Shown piece by piece: positions 11,943-22,725 of a DNA stretch of 64,000 nt. This DNA is from Aureobasidium sp. EXF-3400. Taxonomy: Eukaryota > Ascomycota > Dothideomycetes > Dothideales > Saccotheciaceae. Location of the stretch: assembly GCA_024195585.1 (NCBI GenBank), contig SWBL01000160.1, forward strand, positions 1-64,000, read 5' to 3'. Each line of letters starts with the position of its first letter. Position 1 is the first letter of the stretch. Position numbers and translations under genes: made by a program. A model generated the notes under the pieces. The model made no database searches and was not told the DNA's origin. It was given only the letters and a program-made list of their open reading frames with translations.

Positions 11943-12658
11943 ACGAGTTGCTGGTCAACCAAGACTGCGGCGTTGGCGTCAAAGGACAAGACAGACATGA
12001 TATGAAGCATTCGATATCCCAGGTGAAAGGTTTAGCAGGGCGTTTTGGGGCAGAAAGTTACAGCTTCGACAAGGCTTGATAGTAGGTGTATTTAGTATTG
12101 TTATGTTGGGTATGCAGAAGACGGGTATCTAGATAGGCATGTGCGAAGACAACTTGAGTTAAGCTTGCGGGAAGGCGCGATCGTCAGAGACCCGCACTTG
12201 GGCCAGACCGAAGAGCCGCGAGCGACAAGTGGAAACGGAAGGAATTGGAGGTTCGCGCATTTCCGGGGTCGCTGTTGAATTTTCTCCCTGCGCCGCTTGA
12301 TTATCCCGAGACTCGTGCTGCGCAGTCATTCAGGTCTTGGTTGTTCTTCTCCTTTTCCTGTTGCAAGACAACAACCAGAAGCCGAACCCCATCGTCAGAC
12401 GAAACAACAGCAGCGCTCGGTCTTGCCTGGCTGTCTTGCCCATCTGTGTCTTTCTCCACGAAACGAAAGGTTCATTTCCCCACGCTCAGCGATCCACTTT
12501 GTGGCCCCTCTTGGCTTCAAAACACTGCAAAAGATTGCACACTTCGGTCCTTCTCCCCACCACCGAGTCTGCTCATATCGCGTCTGTCATCCGGACTGCG
12601 TGGGCGTGCCTTTTCGACCCCAGACCGCTTCTCTCGACTCTCTCGTCTCACAACCATC
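11943..12658. other. Intergenic spacer with open but ATG-less leader
   Basis: A 716-bp spacer between two plus-strand genes. From 12245 the downstream reading frame is open but holds no ATG before 12659, so it is read as a C/T-rich 5' UTR rather than as coding. Confidence 0.55.
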
Positions 12659-13552
12659 ATGCGCAGGCAAACATCCGTCGCCTCGCTCCTCTACGCTCAC
12701 CTCTTCCCCAATCCTGGCCCTTCGGACCCGCCCAATTTCCAAACTCACCTTGCACGCGACCTGATCCCGGAGATCCGTATCGAGACGGCCACCTTCTACG
12801 GCAGCCTGGACAGCATCGAGGCCCGCTACCCCGGCTTGAACTACTGCCATGGCCCTCACCGCATGCGCCTGGGCCGATTTCCTCACCATGCACGCCTGTT
12901 CACTGCCATCGACGACCTGGTAATTACCGACCAAGAAGTCATGGATCTGGTCCGCTGGGAGGGCACCCTGTGGGCCAGACAGAGATTTGAAAGAGACGAG
13001 AACATCAAGGTCAGAGACACGACGGGCGATGGCATTTCCGATTGGATCGACCCGCGTATACGCTCAAAGCAGAAGGCCTTGATCCGTGTCCACACCGAAG
13101 TCGCAATCACCGAGGGAAGTCACCCTGTCGATATGCTCTTGGACGACCATTGCCATGGAGATATAATCAGTCAAGACTTGCTACAAGAACATGATGATGC
13201 TGACGAAGACGACGACCGAGACGACGATCAAGATCAAGACGATAACGACGACGACGATGATGCGGGGGACAACATTCAGAGTATTGGGCACGAGTTGAAC
13301 CGCCGGCTCTTAGCAGCAATTGCCGCCCGACAGCAAGGCCTCAACGTTGAGATGGATCCAGAGTTCGAAGCGTATCTAAAAGAGCTCGTGGAAAGCGGCC
13401 ATCTACTAGCCACGTCACGTCCTGTCGACGGTCCAATGAGCCGCTCCGATACTTCGTCGCCGCTTCCTCGCCTTGCAATTTCTTCTACCGTGGCCGATAT
13501 TGCCGCTCCCTCCACCGCTGCAAACCCTGCTATGTGGCAGCCTACAGCATGA
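12659..13552 (+). CDS. Conserved ascomycete hypothetical protein with Asp-rich tract
   Basis: A single exon of 297 residues. ATG 12659 is the first Met in a frame that is open for about 400 bp upstream, so the start is unambiguous. Residues ~50-140 form the conserved part. They include a His-Arg-Met-Arg-Leu-Gly-Arg-Phe-Pro-His-His segment and a following helix ending in Arg-Trp-Glu-Gly-Thr, a combination I recall from unnamed proteins across filamentous ascomycetes. Residues ~176-205 are almost all Asp and Glu (encoded at ~13187-13274). After that comes an Ala/Arg helix and a Ser/Pro-rich tail. No membrane segment. Such acidic tracts occur in histone- and RNA-binding proteins, but no function can be assigned. 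Confidence 0.78.
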   Translation: MRRQTSVASLLYAHLFPNPGPSDPPNFQTHLARDLIPEIRIETATFYGSLDSIEARYPGLNYCHGPHRMRLGRFPHHARLFTAIDDLVITDQEVMDLVRWEGTLWARQRFERDENIKVRDTTGDGISDWIDPRIRSKQKALIRVHTEVAITEGSHPVDMLLDDHCHGDIISQDLLQEHDDADEDDDRDDDQDQDDNDDDDDAGDNIQSIGHELNRRLLAAIAARQQGLNVEMDPEFEAYLKELVESGHLLATSRPVDGPMSRSDTSSPLPRLAISSTVADIAAPSTAANPAMWQPTA

Positions 13553-13914
13553 TGACAACTTCTCACCTTTTCCTAGTCCTCAAAATGTTTATGCAGCGTC
13601 TTTCAGGCACTGCGCTCTGTCAAGTTCCAGCCTGGTGTTGGGAGAGAGAAATCAAAGGATCATGATGTTTAATATATATCCAAAACTTTTTTTTTTAGCA
13701 TGGAGTATGGGGCTACTACTTTTTCCTTTCTGTTGGGTGGCTGGAGTCACGGGAACATGGCTTGACAGGACGTTTGACAAGCACCGAAATATATCCTTTG
13801 TGTACCCTCAACCCGTGTCACTTGAGTTTCTTTATTCATCGTACAAGCGACTTGCATTGGTTGAGCTGCCTCTGCGTTTTCCATGAATCGTGAAGCTGAC
13901 CATACGGCTCACCA
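13553..13914. other. Intergenic spacer between convergent genes
   Basis: A 362-bp spacer between stop codons. It contains a T-run (~13687-13697) and AT-rich sequence expected for 3' UTR and polyadenylation signals. Confidence 0.5.
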
Positions 13915-15515
13915 CTACGACTTGAGCATGAGCGAATCGAACAGTCCCTTCATGGCTTTTGCACTCTTCTTTGGGAACCTCTGCTGACCGTTCTTGTAAT
14001 CAACAAAAGTCACTCCGAAGCGAGTCTCGAACCCTTCGGCCCACTCGAAACTAGACGCTGTTAGTCAATGCAAGGACTGATACAGAGTGCGGATCTCATC
14101 TTACTTGTCCATCAGACTCCAAGCCATGTATCCTCTGACATCCACGCCGTCGCTGGTGTATGCATCTGCCATGGCAGTAACGTATTCCTTGAAGTACCAG
14201 ACACGGAAGTCATCCGCGAGGATTTCCTCTTTGGATAGATCGTTCTCACCCTTAAGACTCGTGCCGTTCTCAGTAACATAGATGGTAGGACGTCCGTAGC
14301 GATCAGAGATCCATTTGAGTAGTTTTCTGAATCCGATAGCGTACGGTCTCAACCACGGGGACTGGGTTTCCGGGCCAATGTCTTGACCAGCTTTATTGGA
14401 AAGCAGAGATTCCAAGTTTCCGAGGTAGTCTTGCGGTTCTGGCTCGCTGGATTTGTGCTTGATGTAATTCGCGCAGTAGTGGTTCATGCCGTAGAAGTCA
14501 TTGCTGCCTTGTACCAACGCGCGCTGTTCAGGTGTGAACTTTGGTAGGCGATCTCCAAGTTGTTTGCGCATGCTCTCGGGATAATCGCCGTGGTAAATAG
14601 GATCAGCGAACCAGGCGATCGAGAATTCGAGCTTCCTCTGGCAGGCTTCGACATCCTTGGGGTCTTCAGGGTCCCAGGGCTCGACCCAATCACCTGCATG
14701 TGTCAGCTAATTCTATAGCGGTTCCTCCTCGAGATCACTCACCGTTCAAGGTGATTCCGATCTGTCCTTTTTGAGTTGGCTTGAACTCTTCCCGATAGAC
14801 CTTGACAGCTGCACCATGGGCGATCAGCAGGTTATGGCCTACCAGCCATGGTTCAGTGCTGCTATCGCCGACTGATGATCTCGAGCGATTGCTGGTTCTT
14901 CCTGGAGCAAAAGCACCTTCATTGTAACCAAGAATTGAGCTACACCAGGGCTCGTTGAAGGTCACCCAATACTTCACTTTTTCTCCCAGTGCCTGGAAGA
15001 TAACACGGGAATACTGCTCGTAGTCGGCGACGAACTCTTCTGTGTTCAGTAGACCTCCGTATCTCTGATCAAGCGCTTCAGGGAGATCCCAGTGGAATAA
15101 GGTTACCATGGGCTCAATGCCGTTGGCGAGCAACTCGTCCACAAGATCGATGTAATATTGGAGACCTTTCTGGTTGACTGGATCCTTACGACCTCCAAGA
15201 GGGATTACGCGGGACCACGAGATACTGAATCGATATGCTCGAGCACCCATGTCCTTCAGGAGCTTCACATCTTGCTTGTACTGGTGATAAGAGTCACAAG
15301 CAATGTCTCCGTTCTCGTTGCCAGCAATCTTGCCCGGAATGCGGCAGAAAGTATCCCAGATACTGTCTGCTCTGCCATCCTCATGCGGAGCTCCTTCTAT
15401 TTGGTAACTAGAAGCGACTTCTTTGAGTGTCTGTTTACACAAGCAATTCTAGAGTCACTAACCTCGCTGTAGCAAAGCCCCACAGAAAATCTTTGGGTAG
15501 AGTTGGAGGAGACAT
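13915..15515 (-). CDS. GH1 beta-glucosidase, intracellular
   Basis: Hydrolyses terminal beta-D-glucose from cellobiose and aryl-glucosides. Four exons on the minus strand (15463-15515, 14743-15407, 14105-14693, 13915-14050) are separated by introns of 55, 49 and 54 bp. All junctions keep frame and give 480 residues, the usual GH1 length. The acid/base Glu170 sits in the Thr-Phe-Asn-Glu-Pro-Trp motif. The nucleophile Glu381 sits in Tyr-Val-Thr-Glu-Asn-Gly. The family's Met-Asp-Asn-Phe-Glu-Trp segment is rebuilt only by the last splice. The N-terminus starts directly with the barrel and has no signal peptide, so the enzyme should be cytosolic and act on imported cellobiose or glycosides. It lies beside other catabolic genes (oxygenase-like, permease, polyol dehydrogenase). 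Substrate range cannot be read from sequence. Confidence 0.95.
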
Positions 15516-16177
15516 GTCGACGATCTTTGAGAGAACAGGAAACTTGTTGTTAGATAGGTAGACGCCGGAGCAGTTTATATATTAACACAAAAGAGGGGAC
15601 ACTTTTCGACAGGACGCAGGGTAATGTCTCGGTTGCGAACACGAAGTCAGAGCTCACAAGGGACCAACGATCGTGGGCCTTGGTGACCTCTTTTCATCAA
15701 ACATAGTGTGCAGGAACACTTGGAAGTGCAGCCATGACAACAGGCATCTCCATTTAGCCGCACGGAGTACTCGAGCCCGTTGCAAACGTGGAAAGACCTC
15801 GGCTTTGCGGGCCTCGATCCCGGCTCGTCTGTTCTCTCCATGAGTAAAAGTATGTCACGCGTACAGCCATGTAAGTGCACAGTTCCTTTGACGGATAGGG
15901 ACTGCTCACAGAGAGTTTTGATATCAGTAGCTTTCTATAGATTTCTCTACTAGCTGAATCCAATTGTGCATGATGACTGCTACATTCTCGTTCTTCATGT
16001 GTATTGTGAGAGTGGGGCGGGCGTCACAAACTTTAGCTGCCAATCATCAACTATTTTTCTGGCCTGCTCATACAACTACGACAATCCCATACGGACAGCA
16101 AGCTAGAGATCTTGGATCATTCGGCCTCCATTGCCCAATCACCCAATCATCCAAGCCTACAACGCATATTCCAAGGC
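15516..16177. promoter_or_regulatory. Divergent promoter region, beta-glucosidase / DUF1479 gene
   Basis: A 662-bp spacer between divergent start codons (15515 minus, 16178 plus). No strong regulatory motif recognised and no separate gene supported. Confidence 0.5.
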
Positions 16178-17695
16178 ATGCTCCAGAGCCGCTACAGGGC
16201 TGTGTTGCAGTCAAATGTTTTCCAACTACACAGATGTCGACAGGCAACCATGGCAACACATGCTCAAAAAAATGAGGGCGGCATAGGCGATGCTTTGTCC
16301 TCTCTTCCAGAGTTGGCCTCTGTGCCGATGGACCCACGATTTGCGACCCTCAAAAGTGAATTGATCGCCGGCAAGGAAGACAGCATCCAAGAATCGTTTC
16401 ATCGTCTGCTAGATGCTCTGAAGGAAGAGATAGCAGTTGTCAAAGCACTCAAAAGTAAAGTCATTCCTGAAATCGACTTCAGAGATATCAAGGATGCAAG
16501 CACCAAGTTCAGCGCCGAGTACAAAACCAGGGGAGCAGCCATCATAAGAAATGTGATACCACCGGTCGAAGCAATGGAGATGAGGGAAGAGCTCCAGAAG
16601 TACATCGCTACAAATCCACAAACCAGAGGCATTCCGAGCGACAATCCTCAAGAATACGATTTATTCTGGTCACCAGCTCAGATCCGAGCACGATCTCATC
16701 CGTATCTTTTGGCGGCTCAAAGATTCCTTCTCTCACACTGGCACTCGAAATATCCTTCTAGTCTAGTGTCCACTGCAAACCCGACGATCTACGCCGACAG
16801 GCTTCGTATGGGGGCACCCAGAGACAATGACTTCGCTCTTGGTCCAAATATTGACCGAGGTGGCCCAGAAAGATGGGAAACTACGGGATATGGCCCCAAG
16901 GTCTACGAGTCCATCTGGCAGGGGCGTTGGGAAGATCACGATCCTTGGGAAATCATTTCTAGATTGTCTATGAACTCGAATCCAGATCGAGGTAGTGGAG
17001 CCTGTAGCATGTTCCGCGCAGCACAAGGCTGGTTATCCCTGAGCACTATCAAGGCACGCGAGGGAACATTATTGGTCAATCCGATGTTGAAGCATGCGAC
17101 GGCGTACTACCTTCTGCGACCCTTCTTCTCTGCCAAGAGAGGCCCAATGAACCCAGCGACCGGGGGCTTTGACGATTCTTTTCTCGCGCCAGAGAACTGG
17201 GTTCTGGACCGTCCTCAAACGTCCTGGCTGCAAGGCGCATCGCTAGGCAAGGCACAGGAACTACGTAATGCACTGAATCCTCATCTTGAGCTCAACAGTA
17301 CCATGGTCCATATTCCAGAGATAAGGCCTGGTGATTACGTGGCCTGGCATTGCGACCAGATACATGCAGTCGAACAACAGCACGAGGGCACTGCCGACAG
17401 CTCAGTCTTGTACATCCCTGCCTGTCCCCTTACGATCAATAACGCAGAATTTCTCGCCCGTCAACGACAAGCGTTTCTTGAAGGACTTCCCAATCCCGAC
17501 TTTGGCAGTGGAGCTGGAGAGAGTGGCCACATCGGTCGACCAAGCCTAGAGGATGTCGAAGAAGCCAGTCAAGGGAAGGATGCAGGTCTGGTCGCGTTTG
17601 GTCTCCAGGAGTGGGACAGTTCAGCAGCAGGGTTGAGTGAAGCTCAGAGAGAGCTGTTTGACAGGGCGAATAAGGTTCTGGGCTTTTATGACTAG
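16178..17695 (+). CDS. DUF1479 (YbiU-like) family protein, putative Fe/2-oxoglutarate-type oxygenase
   Basis: A single exon of 505 residues from the first ATG. The core (from ~residue 60) matches the DUF1479 family found in fungi and bacteria, whose members are predicted to adopt the cupin fold of Fe(II)/2-oxoglutarate dioxygenases. Near the C-terminus a His-Cys-Asp-x-Ile-His-x-Val-Glu motif offers metal ligands. The reaction is unknown for the family. The first ~25 residues (Met-Leu-Gln-Ser-Arg..., five Arg, no acidic residue) look like a mitochondrial presequence. A second ATG at 16250 would give a 481-residue cytosolic form. It lies between the beta-glucosidase and the permease, so a catabolic role is suggested by context only. 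Confidence 0.85.
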   Translation: MLQSRYRAVLQSNVFQLHRCRQATMATHAQKNEGGIGDALSSLPELASVPMDPRFATLKSELIAGKEDSIQESFHRLLDALKEEIAVVKALKSKVIPEIDFRDIKDASTKFSAEYKTRGAAIIRNVIPPVEAMEMREELQKYIATNPQTRGIPSDNPQEYDLFWSPAQIRARSHPYLLAAQRFLLSHWHSKYPSSLVSTANPTIYADRLRMGAPRDNDFALGPNIDRGGPERWETTGYGPKVYESIWQGRWEDHDPWEIISRLSMNSNPDRGSGACSMFRAAQGWLSLSTIKAREGTLLVNPMLKHATAYYLLRPFFSAKRGPMNPATGGFDDSFLAPENWVLDRPQTSWLQGASLGKAQELRNALNPHLELNSTMVHIPEIRPGDYVAWHCDQIHAVEQQHEGTADSSVLYIPACPLTINNAEFLARQRQAFLEGLPNPDFGSGAGESGHIGRPSLEDVEEASQGKDAGLVAFGLQEWDSSAAGLSEAQRELFDRANKVLGFYD

Positions 17696-18600
17696 AATAC
17701 TGAAAACAGAAATGAGTATACAAACTCTGCCATGGCATTTGGTTCAGTAAGATACGAGATAGATGAACGGTGGAATCCAAGAACACAGGATGAGCGTGTA
17801 GTTGGCGTCGAATCGCACGCCTGTCATTCTCCGTTGTGCAAAGATATGTTATGAGGGTAGCTATGATAATGGTCACAGACTAGTCATGTGTCTGAAGAAA
17901 GTGAAAGTGAATCGTTACAGAGATTGGAAAAACTGGGAGACAGAAGTTTGACCCATGTACCCCGTACGTTAGCTAGCTTCTAGATTCCTCAAAGAGCAAA
18001 GACGCTTCGAGGACAGAAGTCCAAGTCAGCCTTCTATGCATAAGACCGTCCAGCTGAGGTATTCTTCTCTTGCAGTTGCCTGTTTGATTCTTTATGGTAC
18101 ACAAGATATCAACGATTTCGAGATAGAGTTGGGGTTACAGCTACAAATCTGTAATAAGATAGCATGGAACCTGGCTATCGGCTCCTAGGGCAAGCACGGC
18201 AGCTGTTCCACCCCGCACCTTAGGGGAGGACCGATCAACCCTTGTTCCCAAAGAGGAAGCGGCAAGAGATGGACGGTGCACAGTCCCTTATTCTCCCCAA
18301 TATCTCCGCTTATCGCGTTAGAGACGGGCGGTACACACCAGTATCTTAGTTGTGCTTTTTGATACAGGACGAGCCGATTGTCTAGGTCGCCACCAAATGT
18401 CTACCAGATGATTACACCCTCTCGCCCTGCCTGGCTGTCTAGCTCTTTTGTACCATAGTCTTGTAGGCTTGATAAGTAGTCGGCTTCTCGACTTCATACC
18501 CTCTCCACACCGTGTTACTTTGTATCCCTTCTCATACTCGAAAACATCTTCCTACCTTGCCAGGACCTCATTCTCGTCTACGGACCGTCCTCGCTCCAAC
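17696..18600. promoter_or_regulatory. Permease 5' flank with clustered GATA-type sites
   Basis: A 905-bp spacer. HGATAR elements (core site of fungal AreA/Nit2 GATA factors) are visible at 18121-18126, 18157-18162, 18175-18180 (reverse), 18310-18315 (reverse) and near 18469. By chance fewer than one would be expected per 200 bp. Nitrogen-responsive control of the downstream permease is an inference. Confidence 0.4.
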
Positions 18601-20457
18601 ATGGACTCCAAACAGCTAGATCATAAATTGACGCCTGTGCGATCTGACCAACCCGAGGTCGAAGAAGGCACCGTCACCGTCAATACATCCGGCCACACGC
18701 AAGAACTCGAACGCAACTTCAGCATAGTCAGCTGCTGCGCTGTAGGAATCGTGACTGGCAATACATGGTAATGTTGAGTCCGGCTATGACAATGCTTGAG
18801 CATGTCGACCTTTGTCCCTTGTACTGAAGGCTGACTGTGACTTCGCCTTTAGGTGTGCCCTTGGCGGTAGCATCGTAGTCGCTCTTTACAACGGAGGGCC
18901 GACCGGCGTGCTCTTCGAATTCCTTGTCGTCAGCGTGTTCTACTGGATGGTTGGTGCTTGTATAGCAGAACTGGCATCCAGTATGCCCTCCTCTGCCGGT
19001 GTCTATCACTGGGCTACAGCAACATCGTCGCCAAGATACTCGAAATTCGTTGGCTTCCTAGCTGGCTGGTGGAATGTCCTTGCGTGGATCTTTGGATCGG
19101 CCTCAATGTCTTCGATCCTGGCAAATGAGGTGCTAGCCATGTGGGGACTGTTCCACCCAGAATATGTCGCTGAACGCTGGCATGTCTTCGTCTGCTACAT
19201 CATCATCTCTTGGTCGTGTTGTGGTGTCGTACTGTTCGCAAACAGAGCTTTGCCGATGATCAACAACATCGGGTTGTTCCTCTGTTTGGGCGGCTGCCTC
19301 TTGACCATAATGGTTTGCGCCATCATGCCTACCACGACCGGCGCAGGTCATGCTAGTACGGCAGCCGTCTGGTCTTCTTGGTCGAACGATACTGGCTACA
19401 AGTCCAACGGTCTCGTCTTCGTCACAGGTATGCTCAATGGTGCCTTTTCAGTAGGCACTCCGGACTGCGTGTCGCATCTTGCAGAAGAGATCCCTCGCGC
19501 ATCTCGAAACGTGCCCAAGGCAATCGCTGCGCAGATGGGCGTTGGGTTTATTACCGGCTTCGCATACTTGATCGCCATCTTTTACAGCATTAACGATATT
19601 GATGCTTTGATCAACAACCCTTACACCAATCCCTTGGCTGAGCTTTACAGACAAGCTACTGGATCAAAGGCCGGTTCTTGTGGCTTGCTGATCGTTGTTT
19701 TCCTGGTAAGTCAACTGAGTGTTCCGACGACGCATCACAGGTGTGTTGTTGGTGTCAAATGATCGTTACTGACTATGTTTTCATTGTAGCCTACAGTAGT
19801 CAATTGCATTGGCACATATATTACGTGCGGACGCATGCTTTGGACACTTTCGCGTGGTCAGTATCTCTAGAGATGTTGGGTGAGAAGAGTTTTGACTTAC
19901 GCGTTGCAGATCGTGCCACTCCCTTCTCGGATACACTTGGTAAAATCTCACCTCGTTGGGGCAATCCTTTTGCTGCTACCGTGGCTTGCCTCGTGGTGAC
20001 GACCGTGCTTGGTCTGATCTACATCGGCAGCGCGGTCGCATTCAATGCCTTTGTCGGATCATTCATCATTCTCTCGTCGGCCTCGTACCTGGCTGCCATT
20101 CTCCCTCACCTGATGAGCAAACGCAAGAATATTGAATTTGGACCATTCAAAATGCCAGACATGCTTGCTGCAGTTCTCATGCCAATTGCATGTGCCTACA
20201 TTGCATGCTTTATTGTCATCTTCTGCTTCCCCTTCTCGTAAGTCTTCCTCTCTCGAACGATTCTGGCATGAACTGACCCGATTGTTAGAATGCCTGTGTC
20301 TGCCGAGACAATGAACTACTCCTCTGCTATCACTGGTGGGCTCACACTCATCATCGCCCTGTTCTATCCGTGGCAATGCAAAAATGGATTCAGGAGTCCT
20401 GTCGAGATTGTCAGGGCCAATTCCACGGCCAATGTCGTCAAAGATGACCAGGAGTGA
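18601..20457 (+). CDS. APC-family permease, choline transporter (Hnm1)-like
   Basis: A plasma-membrane importer of the amino acid/choline transporter group. Five exons (18601-18767, 18853-19705, 19790-19856, 19910-20237, 20289-20457) with introns of 85, 84, 53 and 51 bp splice in frame to 527 residues. A hydrophilic cytosolic N-terminus of ~40 residues precedes about 12 hydrophobic segments. Family marks are visible. The first membrane helix has the Gly-Asn-Thr-Trp start and a Leu-Gly-Gly-Ser-Ile motif. Another segment reads Pro-Ser-Ser-Ala-Gly-Val-Tyr-His-Trp. A loop reads Gly-Thr-Pro-Asp-x-Val-Ser-His-Leu-Ala-Glu-Glu. The overall pattern is closest to Hnm1-like choline transporters; GABA or amino-acid permeases of the same clade are the alternative. 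Upstream GATA-type sites fit nitrogen regulation. Confidence 0.9.
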
Positions 20458-21390
20458 TATATCAAGTAACCGCTGCTGTTTTTGTATTTATTGTGTAACC
20501 AGATGTATAATTCCGGATAACTTTGCGCGCTCAAACCTGCAATGTGTGTACTCTTTAGATCGAACAGCTTCCTCAAAATATAGCAACATCCACTGAGAGT
20601 CATTGTGTTGTCGCATCTTTCTGAATAGGTTTCTGTCCAGAAATCAACTGTGCAGGTCTATGATTGGCACGTCACTCTTTGACGTCGCGAGAGGGAACTT
20701 AAGGGCGGCAGCCTGGACTCAATACGGAGAGAGCTTGATGTGCAACACTCAATTTCGTTTAGGCAGATCCGTGGAGGTCCGATAGACTGGGGTCCGGAAG
20801 CGGCGCTCAGGGGTTTGTTCGAAGGTCGGGATCAGGCTGTTTGCACGCACATGTTTCAAGCAGACGAGCCCCAAGGTTTACGGTCCAGCCGGCACGACGC
20901 TGCTCGGTGATTTGGAGTTCGGAGGGCAAAGACAAATGCCATCGGTTCCGACGGGAGCTGGTTGGTTTTTGCGGGGCAATTTATCCGACGGCTATAATGA
21001 CATGTGTAGTGGGGCCGGGTCTTGCAGCAACTTGGACAGCTCTCACATGATGGATGGCCTTTGTTTTCTGGCTGTGGTACCACAGTCCTGGAAAAAAGCC
21101 ATCGCTATCACCCTCTGGGAACTCTGCATACTGACCCGAACCTTCGGCAAGCTCTCTGTATCATCCGTGGCTGCTTGATATCATCCTCAATTGAGCCTGC
21201 ATACATTCCTCTTGTACGTCCTCACTCTTGCCCATTCTAATTCTTCTCTTCACTTTCTGCTCTGCTTCTTCCTATTCTGCACCCTTTTCTCCCTTCTATC
21301 GTCTTACTTCGGGGCCCCTAAGAGTTCCTCGTCTAACTCGTCCTCCCGTCCCACGAGCTCTATCGTCATCAACACACAGCTGCTTACATC
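20458..21390. other. Intergenic spacer upstream of the polyol dehydrogenase
   Basis: A 933-bp spacer. The last ~200 bp are C/T-rich, as expected for a fungal promoter and 5' UTR. Matches to the CreA consensus occur, but no more often than expected by chance. Confidence 0.5.
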
Positions 21391-22725
21391 ATGTCTCAAG
21401 CCCTCAAGTCAGGTCTTCAAAGAAGCCTTAGAGCTTCAGTCCTCCGCTCCTCTCCTTCAACCACATACAAGCTCCAATCCTCGAGAAACTGCGGTAGCTG
21501 CGCCTCGGTTGCATACCACCTCAACTCCAAGAAAGTCGCAAGAAACTTCTCCGCCACAGCAACACCCAAGATGGCCTCGGTACAAGAAGTAAACCCTGCA
21601 GAGGCAAAGGTAAATTCGCACTTTCCGTTACACGCATGGGTCAATACCAGAGCCGAGCTAATAATTCTTGTTGTATAGAACTTGTCATTTGTTCTTCAAG
21701 AGCCCTACAGCGTCAAGTTCGAGGACCGTCCTATTCCTCAACTCAGAGACCCTTACGATGTCATTGTCAACGTCAAGTACACCGGTATCTGTGGATCTGA
21801 CGTACACTACTGGACCGACGGTGCCATTGGAGACTTTATTGTCAAGGCCCCCATGGTGCTGGGCCACGAGTCAGCCGGTATCGTCGAGCAGGTGGGAGAC
21901 AAGGTTACAACACTCAAGAAGGGCGATCGTGTAACCATGGAGCCTGGTGTTCCTTGCCGCAGATGCATTCGCTGCAGAGAGGGCAAGTACAACCTCTGTG
22001 TTGACATGGCCTTTGCAGCCACCCCTCCTTACGATGGCACCCTCGCCAAGTACTACCGCCTTCCCGAGGACTTCTGTTACAAGGTCGCAGACCACGTCCC
22101 TCTTGAGGAAGCCGCCCTGGTCGAGCCTCTGAGTGTCGGTGTGCACATCACCAAGCAGGCTGACATCAAGCCTGGCCAGAGCGTCGTTGTCTTCGGTGCA
22201 GGCCCTGTTGGCCTTCTCTGCATGGCCGTCGCCAAGTCATTCGGTGCTACCAAGATTGTTGCCGTGGACATCAACGAGGAGCGTCTTGCATTTGCTCAAA
22301 AGTACGCTGCTACTCACGTCTTCCGCTCGCAGAGAGTTAGCCCCCAGGAGAACGCCAAGCTCCTCAACGAAGAGTGCGACCTTGGACTGGGTGCTGATGC
22401 CATCATCGATGCCTCGGGAGCCGAGCCCTGCATCCAGACTGCCATCCACGCAGTGAGAACCGGCGGCACCTACGTCCAGGGCGGTATGGGCAAGCCAGAC
22501 ATCAACTTTCCAATCATCGCAGCTTGCGCGAAAGAATTGCGTATCATGGGATCGTTCCGTTACGGACCCGGCGACTACCAGCTGGCCCTTGATCTTATCA
22601 CTTCTGGCAGTCTCAGCGTGAAGGAGCTGATCACAGGTCGTGTCAAGTTCGAGGACGCCGAGCAGGCCTTCAAGGACGTTCACGCGGCCAAGGGTATCAA
22701 GATGATCATCGAAGGTCCCCAGTAG
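21391..22725 (+). CDS. Xylitol/sorbitol dehydrogenase-like zinc MDR enzyme with N-terminal extension
   Basis: Expected to oxidise xylitol (or sorbitol) to the ketose with NAD. Two exons (21391-21609 and 21679-22725, intron 69 bp) give 421 residues. The catalytic zinc ligands Cys111, His136 and Glu137 lie in Cys-Gly-Ser-Asp-Val-His and Gly-His-Glu. The structural-zinc cysteines are Cys166, 169, 172 and 180. The Rossmann motif Gly-Ala-Gly-Pro-Val-Gly is followed by an Asp at the end of strand 2, which favours NAD. The core resembles fungal D-xylulose reductases of the pentose pathway. Unlike those ~350-residue cytosolic enzymes, it has ~60 extra N-terminal residues rich in Arg and Ser with no acidic residue, ending in Arg-Asn-Phe-Ser, typical of a mitochondrial presequence. 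An internal ATG at 21571 would give a cytosolic form. Confidence 0.92.

Noticed and set aside
20458..21390. CreA-type SYGGRG sites before the xylitol-dehydrogenase gene
   Set aside because: About three matches (for example 20771, 20787 and 21009) in 933 bp is what chance predicts.
13915..22725. Secondary-metabolite gene cluster
   Set aside because: No polyketide synthase, peptide synthetase, terpene cyclase, P450 or cluster regulator is present.
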